From an uncultured Oscillospiraceae bacterium (lineage in GTDB: Bacteria; Bacillota; Clostridia; Oscillospirales; Oscillospiraceae), in the NCBI GenBank assembly GCA_947599925.1, contig CANQFT010000002.1, forward strand, positions 62,001 through 126,000: 64,000 bases of DNA, written 5' to 3'. Position numbers and translations under genes: made by a program. Position 1 is the stretch's first letter. Each line of letters starts with the position of its first letter. Below, one piece after another: positions 41,851 through 49,787 of the stretch. Under the pieces are notes generated by a model, which had not been told where the DNA came from, did no database searches, and saw only the letters and a list, made by a program, of their open reading frames with translations.

Positions 41851-42051
41851 AGCTGACCTTCCGCTCCGTGCGGCGGGCCAGCTCCTTTTTCGCAGACAGG
41901 GTAAAAAAAGAAGGAGCGGCGACCATGCCGCTCCATGTGCTGAAATCAGCTATGACTTTAGGACCCCTGGACAGCCGCCGCCGCGCCCTCCTTCCGGAAG
42001 CGGACAAGATGTGTGCGGTCCGGGGTCACCACTATACGAAAACCCTCCTCT

Positions 42052-43062
42052 TTACCGCTCCTGCTTGCTGAACGCGAACGTGGGATTTTGCTCTGTTTCC
42101 ACGTGCCCTCTGTGCCCGTAGACGGCACACCCATCCAGCGCGGATCCCAGCGCGGAAAACTCTTCTTCTGTCAGGGAGACTTCACTGGCTTTCAGATTTT
42201 CCAAGATCCGCGCCCGGTTTTTGGAGCCGGGAATGGGTACCGCATTGGGATATTTGTGAAGCATCCACGCCAGGGCGATCTGGGCGTTCGTGGCGTTCTT
42301 GGCCGTGGCAAACCGGGATACCACCTCCACAATGGGGCGATTTGCGGCCAGATTTTCCGCGCTGAGCTGCGGCACAAATTTCCGCACATCGTCTCCCTCA
42401 AAGCGTGTTTTCCCGGTCACTTTTCCCGAGAGCAGACCGCTGGCGATGGGGGAAAACGGGACGACGCCGATCCCATGCTCCAGGCAGTACGGGAAGATGT
42501 CCCGCTCGCAGTCCCGCTCCACCATGGAATAGATATTTTGCACCGCCGAAACCGGCGTGACGGCATCCGCCCGGCGCAGCATCTCCCCGGACACCTGGGA
42601 AAGACCCCATCCGCGGATGACGCCTTCCCGGATCAAATTTCCCATCACATGGGCGACTTCCTCCAAAGGCACTGCCTCGTTGACACGGTGAAGGTAATAC
42701 AGATCCACATAGTCCGTTTGAAGATTTTTGAGGGACCGCTCCAAATGCCGCCGGATCACCTTGCCGATCTCTTCCCGCTCCGAGGGCATCTCATCGCGGA
42801 AATGGAACTTGGTCGCCAGCACGACCTTTTTCCGGAAAGGACGGATTGCCTCTCCCACAAGCTCTTCGTTATGGCCGGGGTAAAACTGCTGTGTTCCATA
42901 GGTTTCCGCTGTGTCAAAAAACGTGCAGCCATACGCATAAGCCTCCTGGATGGCCCGGATGCTGTACGCCCGCTCCGGGGCATCGCCGTAGCCGTGGGAA
43001 AAGCCCATGCACCCCATTCCAATTTCTGAGACTTCGATTTGCCGCAACTTCCTGGTTTTCAT
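42052..43062 (-). CDS. Aldo/keto reductase
   Basis: The 336-residue NADPH-dependent (alpha/beta)8 reductase has the family's GMGCMGFSHGYG, the catalytic Asp-Tyr in FFDTAETYG, the Lys in LATKFHF, the His in DLYYLHRVN, and the NADP-binding VPIPGSKNRARILEN. Active-site residues are all present. The ATG at 43062 with a CGGAGG site is preferred over an in-frame ATG five codons upstream. It is the last gene of a minus-strand run (cupin protein, TetR, two iron-sulfur reductases), probably one transcript. Substrates of this YakC/AKR13-like branch are small carbonyls, otherwise unknown. Confidence 0.9.
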   Translation of the reverse strand: MKTRKLRQIEVSEIGMGCMGFSHGYGDAPERAYSIRAIQEAYAYGCTFFDTAETYGTQQFYPGHNEELVGEAIRPFRKKVVLATKFHFRDEMPSEREEIGKVIRRHLERSLKNLQTDYVDLYYLHRVNEAVPLEEVAHVMGNLIREGVIRGWGLSQVSGEMLRRADAVTPVSAVQNIYSMVERDCERDIFPYCLEHGIGVVPFSPIASGLLSGKVTGKTRFEGDDVRKFVPQLSAENLAANRPIVEVVSRFATAKNATNAQIALAWMLHKYPNAVPIPGSKNRARILENLKASEVSLTEEEFSALGSALDGCAVYGHRGHVETEQNPTFAFSKQER

Positions 43063-43091
43063 GGGATGCCTCCGCATCTTCCATCGTCATT

Positions 43092-43957
43092 TTACACCTT
43101 CAATTTTTCCGTAAAATCAGCCATGGCCTCAGAGACCTTGATCTGCTGCGGACAGACGGCCTCGCAGCTCCTGCAGCCGATACAGGCGCTTGGCAGCTTG
43201 TCTGTGGGATACGAGGACAGGGCCATGGGCGCGATAAATCCGCCGCCTGTGAAGTAGTGCTCATTGTATAAAGCCAGCAAGGCCGGAATATCCAGTCCCC
43301 GCGGGCAGTGGCTCACACAGTAATGGCAGGCGGTACAGGGCAGGACGATCTTCCGCACCATTTCATCCGCCATGGCCAGCAGATTCTTCTTTTCTTCCCC
43401 GGAAAGGGGTTTTTCTTCCTGGAAGGTCCGGATATTTTCTTTCATCTGCTCCATGTTGGACATACCGGAGAGGACCACCGTCACCTCCGGGATGGACTGG
43501 AGAAAGCGAAACGCCCAGGCGGGGATCGCCTCATCGGGCCGCATGGCCTTTAACCAGGCCTCTTCCTCTCCCGTCAGCTTTGCCAGGCGGCCGCCCCGCA
43601 GCGGCTCCATCACCCAAACGGGGATGTGGTACTTTTTCAGAAGCTCCACCTTTGCCTTGGCGTCCTGGAAGCTCCCTTCGTCATGTTGGACAGGTCATAT
43701 CCCGGAAATTTGGTGGCCAGGTAGAAGCGGTCCCTGGGGTACTCTTTTAAGGCCCTCCCCAGCACCAACTCGGAATTGCCGTCGTGGTAGCCCCAGGCGG
43801 TGTCGTAATAATTCACGCCCTGTTCCATGGCGTAGGCGACCATCTCTCTCGCGGCGGCCTCGTCAATTTTGGAGTCGTCCCCGTCTATGACCGGCAGACG
43901 CATAGCGCCCATACCCAGGGCGGACAATTTCAGATCCTGAAAGTTTTTATAGATCAT
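43092..43957 (-). pseudogene. Broken aldo/keto reductase with C-terminal 4Fe-4S domain
   Basis: The first part (43957-43680) encodes MIYKNFQDLKLSALGMGAMR to LATKFPGYDLSNM, a normal start for this family with a good GGAGGG site. It then jumps into another frame at AKVELLKKYHIPVWVMEPL (from about 43665), continuing to the ferredoxin end with CTACHYC and CIGCRSC. Compared with the intact neighbour at 43998-45110, about 95-100 codons of the barrel (including the catalytic His strand) are missing and the frame is shifted at the junction. Both halves are well preserved, so the deletion is recent. No functional reductase can result. Confidence 0.8.
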
Positions 43958-43997
43958 CGTTTTCCCTCCTCAAATCGGCAACGCTCAACGAAAGGAT

Positions 43998-45110
43998 CTA
44001 CGCGCGGTCAAACTGGTGGGCGCAGTCTTTCAGCCTTGTGATCACATCGATCTGCTGGGGACAGGCCCGCTCGCACTGGCCGCAGGCGATGCAATCCGAG
44101 GCGCGGCCCCCGTTCTTCACCGCCTGGGCGTACTGGCGTCCGCCCTCCTCCAGCTGTCCCCATACGAGCTGTTGGTTCCGGGCGGCAAAGATCTCCGGGA
44201 TCGCGATCTTTTTCGGACAGCCTGCCGTGCAGTAATGGCAGGCGGTGCAGGGAATGGACTTTACGCCGGTCATGATCTCCTGCGCCTTGCGGACGGTCTC
44301 CTGCTCCGCACTGTCCAAGGGCCTGAAATCTCTCATGTAGGAGAGATTGTCCCGCATTTGCTCGATGTTGCTCATGCCGGACAGCACCGTGATGATCCCG
44401 TCCAGAGATGCGGCGTAGCGGATCGCCCAGGAGGCGAAGGAGGCGTCCGGATCCGCTGCCCGGAACACCTCTTGCACGGCCGCGGGCGGATTTGCCAACG
44501 CGCCGCCTTTGACCGGCTCCATCACCACGATGGACTTGCCGTGGCGCCTGGCGACCTCGTAATTCTCCCGGGCCGTCACATCGGGGTTTTCCCAGTCGGC
44601 GTAGTTGAGCTGAAGCTGGACAAACTCGGCGTCCGGGTGGGCGGTGAGCAATTCCTCCAGAATGTCCGGCGTGGCGTGGAAAGAAAAGCCCCAGTGCCGG
44701 ATCAGCCCCTTTGCCTTCTGCTCTTTTACAAAATCCCAAATGTGGTATTTGTCATAGGTCTTGTAGTTCCCCGCCTGGAGCGCGTGGAGCAGATAGTAGT
44801 CGAAATACCCCGCGCCGGTCCGCTCCAGACTGGTATAAAACTGCCGCTTGGCGCTCTCCTCATCGTGGGCGCCCATCCACGCGCACAGCTTGGTCGCCAG
44901 CGTAAAACTCTCCCTGGGGTAGCGGTCTACCAGCGCCTCCTTCGCGGCCCGTTCGGAATCGCCGTCGCCATACACATAGGCGGTGTCGAAATACGTCAGC
45001 CCCGCCTCCATGAACAGATCCACCATCTCTTTGACCTGTTCTATATCAATGTCTCCTCCCCGCTTGGGCAGCCGCATCAGCCCAAACCCCAATTTTTTGA
45101 TCTCACCCAT
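43998..45110 (-). CDS. Aldo/keto reductase with C-terminal 4Fe-4S ferredoxin domain
   Basis: The 370-residue protein joins an aldo/keto reductase barrel (YFDTAYVYGDGDSE with Asp/Tyr, LATKLCAW with Lys, DYYLLHALQ with His) to a ferredoxin module with two cysteine clusters (CTACHYCTAGCPKKI and CIACGQCERACPQQI). Such fusions are common in anaerobes and are thought to link carbonyl or enone reduction to ferredoxin. The ATG at 45110 lies 8 bases inside the end of the TetR gene, so the two are coupled. The broken gene at 43092-43957 is a diverged copy of the same type. Confidence 0.9.
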   Translation of the reverse strand: MGEIKKLGFGLMRLPKRGGDIDIEQVKEMVDLFMEAGLTYFDTAYVYGDGDSERAAKEALVDRYPRESFTLATKLCAWMGAHDEESAKRQFYTSLERTGAGYFDYYLLHALQAGNYKTYDKYHIWDFVKEQKAKGLIRHWGFSFHATPDILEELLTAHPDAEFVQLQLNYADWENPDVTARENYEVARRHGKSIVVMEPVKGGALANPPAAVQEVFRAADPDASFASWAIRYAASLDGIITVLSGMSNIEQMRDNLSYMRDFRPLDSAEQETVRKAQEIMTGVKSIPCTACHYCTAGCPKKIAIPEIFAARNQQLVWGQLEEGGRQYAQAVKNGGRASDCIACGQCERACPQQIDVITRLKDCAHQFDRA

Positions 45111-45711
45111 TGTCGGTTCCTCCCATCTTGTCTGATCCGCTGAGATAGGGCCGTATCATAGCCGGCAAAAACAGTCCGCAAAACTCCTTTGTCCGCTCCT
45201 TAAAGCTGTACGCACCGCCGGACATATCCCAGCAGAGCATTTCCCCGTAGATCACATCCACCAGGGCGCCCGCCAGCGCCTCCACGGGCGTGTCGTCCGC
45301 CAGCTCGCCCCGCTCGATCCCCTTTTCGATCATACCCTGCATGGAGTCAATATCCACGCGAAGTTTGTCCGTGTTGTACGGGGCCTCCACGAGATCGGGA
45401 TCCACGGTGTTCCGCACCCATTCCTGGCAGAGCTTCAGCCCGTCCCGTTCAATGCGCCCGGAGAAATTCACCATGTAAAATACCAGCCGTTCCATAAAGG
45501 GGCCGTCATGGGCCTGGGCCTCCTCATAGATCCCCTGATACATCTCCTGGCTCAGCGCGAAAATCACGTCTTCCTTGCGCTTGAAATAGGTATAGAACGT
45601 GCCGTTTGATACGCCGCAGGCTTTTGTGATCTCCTCGATGGATGTGTTGACCAGACCCTTTTCACATACCAGCTTTTTCGCCGCCTCCAGCAGTTTCCGC
45701 CTGGTTTCCAG
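45103..45711 (-). CDS. TetR-family regulator with no normal start codon
   Basis: The frame reads a complete TetR N-terminus: ALETRRKLLEAAKKLVCEKG, then LVNTSIEEITKACGVSNGTF and YTYFKRKEDVIFALSQEMYQ, the helix-turn-helix. It continues through a ligand domain to the stop at 45103. Yet no ATG, GTG or TTG lies in frame between the upstream TGA and this helix-turn-helix; the first in-frame GTG (45567) would remove it entirely. A TTG at 45730 just behind GAGGGG is one base out of frame, so either a one-base deletion near 45712-45718 inactivated the gene or a rare codon such as CTG (45711) is used. It should regulate the reductase operon. Confidence 0.65.
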   Translation of the reverse strand: METRRKLLEAAKKLVCEKGLVNTSIEEITKACGVSNGTFYTYFKRKEDVIFALSQEMYQGIYEEAQAHDGPFMERLVFYMVNFSGRIERDGLKLCQEWVRNTVDPDLVEAPYNTDKLRVDIDSMQGMIEKGIERGELADDTPVEALAGALVDVIYGEMLCWDMSGGAYSFKERTKEFCGLFLPAMIRPYLSGSDKMGGTDNG

Positions 45712-45738
45712 CGCGGCGATCCGCCGACAAAGTTCCCC

Positions 45739-46470
45739 TCACGCCAGCCGCCCATACTCCTCATCTGTCACCGCCTCCAGCCACTGGTTGGAGGTCTCCT
45801 CGCCGGGTGCCTCAAAGGCGATGTGGGAGAACCAGCTGTCCCGGGCCGCGCCGTGCCAATGCTTGACCCCGGCGGGGATATAGACCACGTCGCCGGGCCG
45901 GAGCTCTCTGGCCTCCTTGCCCCACTCCTGATACCAGCCCCGGCCATCGGTGCAGAGCAAGATCTGCCCGCCGCCCTTGGATGCCTTGTGGATGTGCCAG
46001 TTGTTGCGGCATCCCGGCTCAAAGGTGACGTTGGCCAGGAAGATGGTCTCCTTGGGGTCTGTGAGGGGGTTCAAGTAGCTGTTGCCGGTGAAATACTGGG
46101 CATAGGCGTCGTTGGGCTGGCCCAGGCCGAACATCCCGCCGTCCACGCCGGGGTCGTCCTTGTAGACCTCCACCGCCATGCGGAACGCGGCCCAGGCGTT
46201 GGGCCATCCGGCGTAAAAGGCCACATGGGTCAAGATCTCCGCCATCTCGTTTTTGGTCACGCCGTTTTTCCGCGCGGTGAGCAGATGGTACTGGAACGAG
46301 CTATCCACCAGCCCCTTGCTCACCAGCACGGTGACGGTGAGGATGGAGCGCAGCTTCAAAGAGAGCCCCGGCCTGTTCCACACCTCGCCAAAGAGCACGT
46401 CGTCGTTCAACTGGGCAAACTTGGGGGCAAACTCCCCCAACTGTTCCCGTCCCGCTGTCTGTTTTACCAT
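45739..46470 (-). CDS. Fusion of carboxymuconolactone decarboxylase-like and cupin domains
   Basis: The 243-residue protein has an AhpD/CMD-type helical domain (~25-105; RSILTVTVLVSKGLVDSSFQ, GVTKNEMAEILTHVAFYAGW) and a cupin barrel (~140-235) with the metal motif NWHIHKASKGGGQILLC and the second histidine in HWHGAARDSWFSHIAFE. CMD-cupin fusions in gut anaerobes are found next to aldo/keto reductases and are guessed to act in detoxification of reactive carbonyls or quinones. The ATG at 46470 is preferred because its GGAGG site is followed by an 8-base gap, and the upstream ATG overlaps that site. It starts the operon that contains TetR and three reductase genes. Confidence 0.85.
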   Translation of the reverse strand: MVKQTAGREQLGEFAPKFAQLNDDVLFGEVWNRPGLSLKLRSILTVTVLVSKGLVDSSFQYHLLTARKNGVTKNEMAEILTHVAFYAGWPNAWAAFRMAVEVYKDDPGVDGGMFGLGQPNDAYAQYFTGNSYLNPLTDPKETIFLANVTFEPGCRNNWHIHKASKGGGQILLCTDGRGWYQEWGKEARELRPGDVVYIPAGVKHWHGAARDSWFSHIAFEAPGEETSNQWLEAVTDEEYGRLA

Positions 46471-46530
46471 ACCTGTCGCCTCCATTTTTCATTTTAGTAA
46501 TACGCAAAATTCCTGCCCCGGCGGGGACTG

Positions 46531-46932
46531 TCAGGTGTCAGCGCCGCCCATGTGCCTGCACTTGCCCAGCACGTCGCCGGTCTTCAGATATTCGTAGGTG
46601 GGGAACTCAAACAGCACCGGCTTCAAAGCGCGGTAGTCGAGCTTCCCCTCCGGGGTCAAAACGGCGTCCTCCGCATAGGTGGCCTCGATCTTGCAGATGA
46701 AGCTCTCGAACCCCGGCGTCTCGTAGACGTCCACCACGGCGCAGTCCATGGAGACGGGGGCGGCGTCGATCAAAGGCGCGCCGGTGAGGCCGGTCTGGTG
46801 GGCAAAGACCTGGGATTTGTCCGTCTTGCTCCCGCTGACGCCGCCCACATAGTCCGCCTTGGGCAGCATGGCCCCCACCACCACCAGAGGGGTGGGATAG
46901 AGCGCCAGGACGTTTCCGATCTGCTTTTTCAT
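46531..46932 (-). CDS. Flavoredoxin/flavin reductase-type protein with an apparent in-frame internal deletion
   Basis: The 133-residue protein starts like FMN-binding flavoredoxins (MKKQIGNVLALYPTPLVVVG) and ends like them (KLDYRALKPVLFEFPTYEYL). Family members are about 185-190 residues; here VVVGAM is joined directly to LPKADYVGGVSG, skipping roughly 50 residues that normally hold the beta strands and the FMN phosphate loop (the SLAKPHFIN-type region). The frame is kept, so a protein may be made, but FMN binding is doubtful. It follows the reductase at 46957 by 25 bases in the same direction. Confidence 0.7.
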   Translation of the reverse strand: MKKQIGNVLALYPTPLVVVGAMLPKADYVGGVSGSKTDKSQVFAHQTGLTGAPLIDAAPVSMDCAVVDVYETPGFESFICKIEATYAEDAVLTPEGKLDYRALKPVLFEFPTYEYLKTGDVLGKCRHMGGADT

Positions 46933-46956
46933 CCAAACCTCCTCCTTCCAGATCCT

Positions 46957-47997
46957 CTACCGGATCTTCTGGTCGCCGACGGACCACACATGGGGCTTTT
47001 TCGCCGAGGCCGCCGTGTTCTGCGCCATCACGCCCACCAGGGCGTGGGGCACATACAGTTCTTCCAGATAGTCCATCTCGTCCTGGGTCAGCTCCAGCTC
47101 CACCGCCCTTGCCGCGCCCTCGATGTGATGGAGCTTGGTCGCGCCCACAACGGGCGAGGTCACCTTTGTGAGCAGCCACGCCAGGGCGATCTCCGTCATG
47201 GACACGCCCCGCTTGTCCGCCAACTCCGCTACCCGGCGGATGATCTCGCCGTCCTGTTCCGCCGTGGCGTCATATTTGAGCCGGGCGTAGCTGTCCTCCG
47301 CCAGCCGCTTGGAGGTCTCGCCGGGCCGCTTGGACAGCCGTCCGCCGGCCAGGGCGCTGTACGGGGTCATGGCGATGTTCTGATCCTGACAGAAGGGGCC
47401 CATCTCCCGCTCCTCTTCCCGGAAGATCAGGTTGTAGTGGCCCTGGACGGAGACGAACTCCGCCAGGCCGTGTTCCCTGGCGTAGAAGTTGGCCTTGGCC
47501 AGCTGCCAGGCGAAGCAGTTGGAGATGCCGATATACCGGGCCTTGCCCGCCTTGACCATATCGTTCAGCCCCTCCATGATCTCCTCCACGGGGGTCTGGT
47601 AGTCCCACATATGGTAGATGTAGAGGTCCACATAGTCCATGCCGAGATTGCGGAGGCTCTGGTTCAGATAATTTTCGATGTGCTGTCTGCCCGTCACTCC
47701 CACGTCGATCTCCTCTTGCGTCCGGGGCAGGAACTTGGTGGTCACCACCACGTCCTCTCGCCTGGCGAAATCCCGGAGCGCCCGGCCCACATACCGCTCG
47801 CTGGTGCCGCTCTGATAGGCGATGGCGGTGTCAAAGAAGTTGACGCCCAGCTCCAGCGCCCGTCGAATGATCTCGCGGGTCTGCGCCTCGTCCACCGTCC
47901 AGCTGTGCTGGCCGTTGGCCGCGTCGCCAAAGCCCATGCACCCCAGGCAAATGCGGGAGACGGTCAGATCAGCTTTTCCGAGCTTGGTGTACTTCAT
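46957..47997 (-). CDS. Aldo/keto reductase
   Basis: A 346-residue aldo/keto reductase with LGCMGFGDAANGQHSW, the catalytic Asp/Tyr in FFDTAIAYQSGTSE, Lys in VTTKFLPRT, His in DLYIYHMWDYQTP, and the cofactor segment SPVVGATKLHHIEGA. All catalytic residues are intact. Its start (47997) overlaps the end of the TetR gene at 47994 by four bases, so the regulator and enzyme are coupled and probably under that regulator's control through the operators upstream. Substrate unknown; the family includes reductases for sugar and xenobiotic carbonyls. Confidence 0.9.
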   Translation of the reverse strand: MKYTKLGKADLTVSRICLGCMGFGDAANGQHSWTVDEAQTREIIRRALELGVNFFDTAIAYQSGTSERYVGRALRDFARREDVVVTTKFLPRTQEEIDVGVTGRQHIENYLNQSLRNLGMDYVDLYIYHMWDYQTPVEEIMEGLNDMVKAGKARYIGISNCFAWQLAKANFYAREHGLAEFVSVQGHYNLIFREEEREMGPFCQDQNIAMTPYSALAGGRLSKRPGETSKRLAEDSYARLKYDATAEQDGEIIRRVAELADKRGVSMTEIALAWLLTKVTSPVVGATKLHHIEGAARAVELELTQDEMDYLEELYVPHALVGVMAQNTAASAKKPHVWSVGDQKIR

Positions 47998-48638
47998 AAG
48001 CGCCCTCCTTCATCTCTGAGCAAACCCCTTACGCAGTTGTAGACGATCTCATAGATGGACAGAAACACATAGTTGACCCCCGCTTCCTCCATGGCCGCGC
48101 GCTGTTTCTCGGTGACGTAGGTGTAGGGGTAGATGCCGAACAGGAAGGGGAAAAAGGTGTAGACAAACGTCCGCTTTTCCGCCACCGTCATCGCCGGGAA
48201 GTATTTGTCCAGACCGGCCTCCACCGTGCGGATGGCCTCGCCGTAGGCCACCTTGAACGCCGCCAGGCGCTCCGGGCGGCTGCCGGTCTCCATGTCGTAG
48301 TGGTTCATGGACAGGATCTTGAGAAGCTGCGCCCGCTCCTCCAGAGAATGCGCCAGCATGGACGCGAACTCGTCCCTGGTCATGGTCTCCGCCCGCTCCA
48401 TAGTCCGCTTCAGCGAGGCGATCCACATCTCATACTCCCGCTTCAGCAGGGCCAGGAAGATCTCCTCCTTCGTCTGGAAGTAGTTGTAGATGGAAGTCCG
48501 GGTGAAGCTGGTGGCGTTGCCGATCTCCTTGATGGTGATCTCCTTGAAGCTCATGGTCTGGTAGAGTTTTTCGCAGGCGTTGACGATCTCCTCTCTGCGG
48601 GCCTCGGTCAGTGACCGCGATCCCTTCGGCATTTTCAT
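47994..48638 (-). CDS. TetR-family transcriptional regulator
   Basis: The 214-residue protein has an N-terminal TetR helix-turn-helix (SLTEARREEIVNACEKLYQT, then MSFKEITIKEIGNATSFTRT and SIYNYFQTKEEIFLALLKRE) and a helical ligand domain with aromatic residues typical of the family that occurs with aldo/keto reductases in clostridia. It opens the operon TetR - aldo/keto reductase - flavin reductase. Two palindromic sites directly upstream, one covering the -35 box, indicate autorepression. The inducer is unknown, though a reactive carbonyl or a quinone would fit the gene content. Confidence 0.9.
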   Translation of the reverse strand: MKMPKGSRSLTEARREEIVNACEKLYQTMSFKEITIKEIGNATSFTRTSIYNYFQTKEEIFLALLKREYEMWIASLKRTMERAETMTRDEFASMLAHSLEERAQLLKILSMNHYDMETGSRPERLAAFKVAYGEAIRTVEAGLDKYFPAMTVAEKRTFVYTFFPFLFGIYPYTYVTEKQRAAMEEAGVNYVFLSIYEIVYNCVRGLLRDEGGRL

Positions 48639-48657
48639 CCCTCCCAGCGATCAATTC

Positions 48658-48707
48658 TGACACCGTGTCAATATCTGCATGATACTCCTATTCTGACACA
48701 TTGTCAA
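48658..48707 (-). promoter_or_regulatory. Promoter with two TetR-type operators
   Basis: On the minus strand TTGACA (48707-48702), a 17-base spacer and TATCAT (48684-48679) form a good promoter. Two matching palindromes, TGACACATTGTCA (48694-48706) and TGACACCGTGTCA (48658-48670), share the wider frame ATTCTGACAC..TGTCAATAT; the first includes the -35 box and the second lies at about +10. Their centres are 36 bases apart. This is a textbook layout for repression by the downstream TetR protein. Confidence 0.8.
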
Positions 48708-48818
48708 TATGCGATCCGCATTTTTTTGAAAAAATTTTCCCGCCCCAGACCACCCCGCCCATCCGCAACAAAAACCGCGCCGCGAACGCAGAAATTCGTT
48801 GTCAACTGAAACCTCTCC

Positions 48819-48895
48819 TTGCTTATAGGTATAAGCAATGATACCCCTGGCAACTGCTAAAATCAATGTGATTGCAAATAACTATAAGCAAAACA
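48819..48895 (+). promoter_or_regulatory. Inverted repeat and half-site before the XRE regulator
   Basis: TTGCTTATAGGTATAAGCAA at 48819-48838 is a near-perfect palindrome, and the half-site CTATAAGCAAAAC recurs about 45 bases on, just before the ribosome site. These are likely binding sites for the XRE protein encoded directly downstream. Confidence 0.55.
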
Positions 48896-48906
48896 GGAGT
48901 TCACTT

Positions 48907-49170
48907 ATGACGAAGCTGTTGGGCGCTGAGGAACTGGGCCGCAATATCCGGCGGATACGGCTGGAGCGCGGACTGACGCAGGAACAGACGGTGGCAAAGC
49001 TGCAAGTGCTGGGGTCTCCCTTGAGCCGCAGTACCTTTTCCCTCATTGAAATGGGCCGGGGGAATGTCTTTGTCAGCGATCTGGTCGCCCTGCAAAAGAT
49101 TTTTCACGTGGACTATCAGGAGTTCTTCCGGGACATTTCCCCTGCCAGACCAAGCAGATCCGAGGAATAA
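48907..49170 (+). CDS. XRE-family transcriptional regulator
   Basis: The 87-residue protein is a single helix-turn-helix domain: LGRNIRRIRLERGLTQEQTV, then AKLQVLGSPLSRSTFSLIEM and GRGNVFVSDLVALQKIFHVD. The ATG at 48907 has an AGGAG site; the longer frame from 48838 starts inside the palindrome and lacks one. It reads away from the TetR operon across about 200 bases. It has no effector domain, so it is either a plain autoregulator or acts on a neighbour. Confidence 0.85.
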   Translation: MTKLLGAEELGRNIRRIRLERGLTQEQTVAKLQVLGSPLSRSTFSLIEMGRGNVFVSDLVALQKIFHVDYQEFFRDISPARPSRSEE

Positions 49171-49228
49171 AAACCCCCGCCGGACCCCCATTCCACCGCC
49201 CCTCCGAGAATTTCCCGCGAATTTTCTG

Positions 49229-49257
49229 TTGAAATCCTATTAACCATGTTGTATAAT
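49229..49257 (+). promoter_or_regulatory. Promoter of the Rrf2 regulator gene
   Basis: TTGAAA at 49229-49234, a 17-base spacer and TATAAT at 49252-49257. The -10 box lies between CCTAT (49236-49240) and ATAGG (49256-49260) half-sites that resemble the palindrome at the cysK start, which suggests autoregulation. Confidence 0.65.
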
Positions 49258-49284
49258 AGGTTTATCAAGTGGAGGAGGGATAGC

Positions 49285-49716
49285 ATGGTCGTCTCCACCA
49301 AGGGCCGCTACGCCCTGCGCGCTATGATCGACCTGGCCGAGCACTCCGCCGAGGGCTTCGTTCCCCTGCGGGAGATCGCCCAGCGCCAGGAGATCTCGGA
49401 AAAATACCTGGAGATCATCCTGAAACTGCTGGTCAAGGCCCATCTGGTGGTGGGTCTGCGGGGCAAGGGCGGCGGCTACCGTCTGAACCGCGCGCCGGAG
49501 CAATACACGGTGTGGGAGATCCTCTGCGGCGTAGAGGAGGCCCTGACCCCCGTCGCCTGCCTGGAACAGCCGCAAAATCCGTGTCCCCGGGCCGGCGAGT
49601 GCCGCACCCTCCCCATGTGGGAGGAGCTGGGCGCCACGTTGCGGACATTCTTCAGCGGCTTCACCATCGCCGACCTGATGCAAGGCGAACAGGCCGTGCC
49701 CGGCGATGTGATGTAA
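49285..49716 (+). CDS. Rrf2-family regulator (IscR/CymR-like)
   Basis: The 143-residue protein has the Rrf2 winged helix (VVSTKGRYALRAMIDLAEHS, then FVPLREIAQRQEISEKYLEI and ILKLLVKAHLVVGLRGKGGG) and three cysteines, C92, C100 and C106 (ACLEQPQNPCPRAGEC), close to the spacing of the iron-sulfur ligands of IscR. It may therefore sense iron-sulfur or cysteine status. The ATG at 49285 has a GGAGGAGG site; the upstream ATG at 49246 lies before the predicted transcription start. The convergent neighbour is cysK, whose promoter has a similar palindrome, so cysteine synthesis is the likely target. Confidence 0.88.
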   Translation: MVVSTKGRYALRAMIDLAEHSAEGFVPLREIAQRQEISEKYLEIILKLLVKAHLVVGLRGKGGGYRLNRAPEQYTVWEILCGVEEALTPVACLEQPQNPCPRAGECRTLPMWEELGATLRTFFSGFTIADLMQGEQAVPGDVM

Positions 49717-49719
49717 AAG

Positions 49720-49752
49720 AAGAGGCCACGGGGCGCCGCCCCGTGGCCTCTT
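49720..49752. terminator. Bidirectional terminator between the Rrf2 gene and cysK
   Basis: A 14-bp perfect stem AAGAGGCCACGGGG (49720-49733) with complement 49739-49752, with TTTTC on the plus side and TTTTACAT on the minus side. It serves both convergent genes. Confidence 0.88.
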
Positions 49753-49787
49753 TTCTGGGATCGTGCCGAAACTGCCCCGGCCCTCCC

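Noticed and set aside
45564..45764. Separate small gene opposite in frame to the TetR N-terminus
   Set aside because: Its product has no family pattern and overlaps the well-conserved TetR helix-turn-helix codons in another frame.
48838..48906. Upstream start of the XRE gene at 48838
   Set aside because: This would start inside the operator-like palindrome without a ribosome site; the ATG at 48907 has AGGAG and gives the normal domain start.
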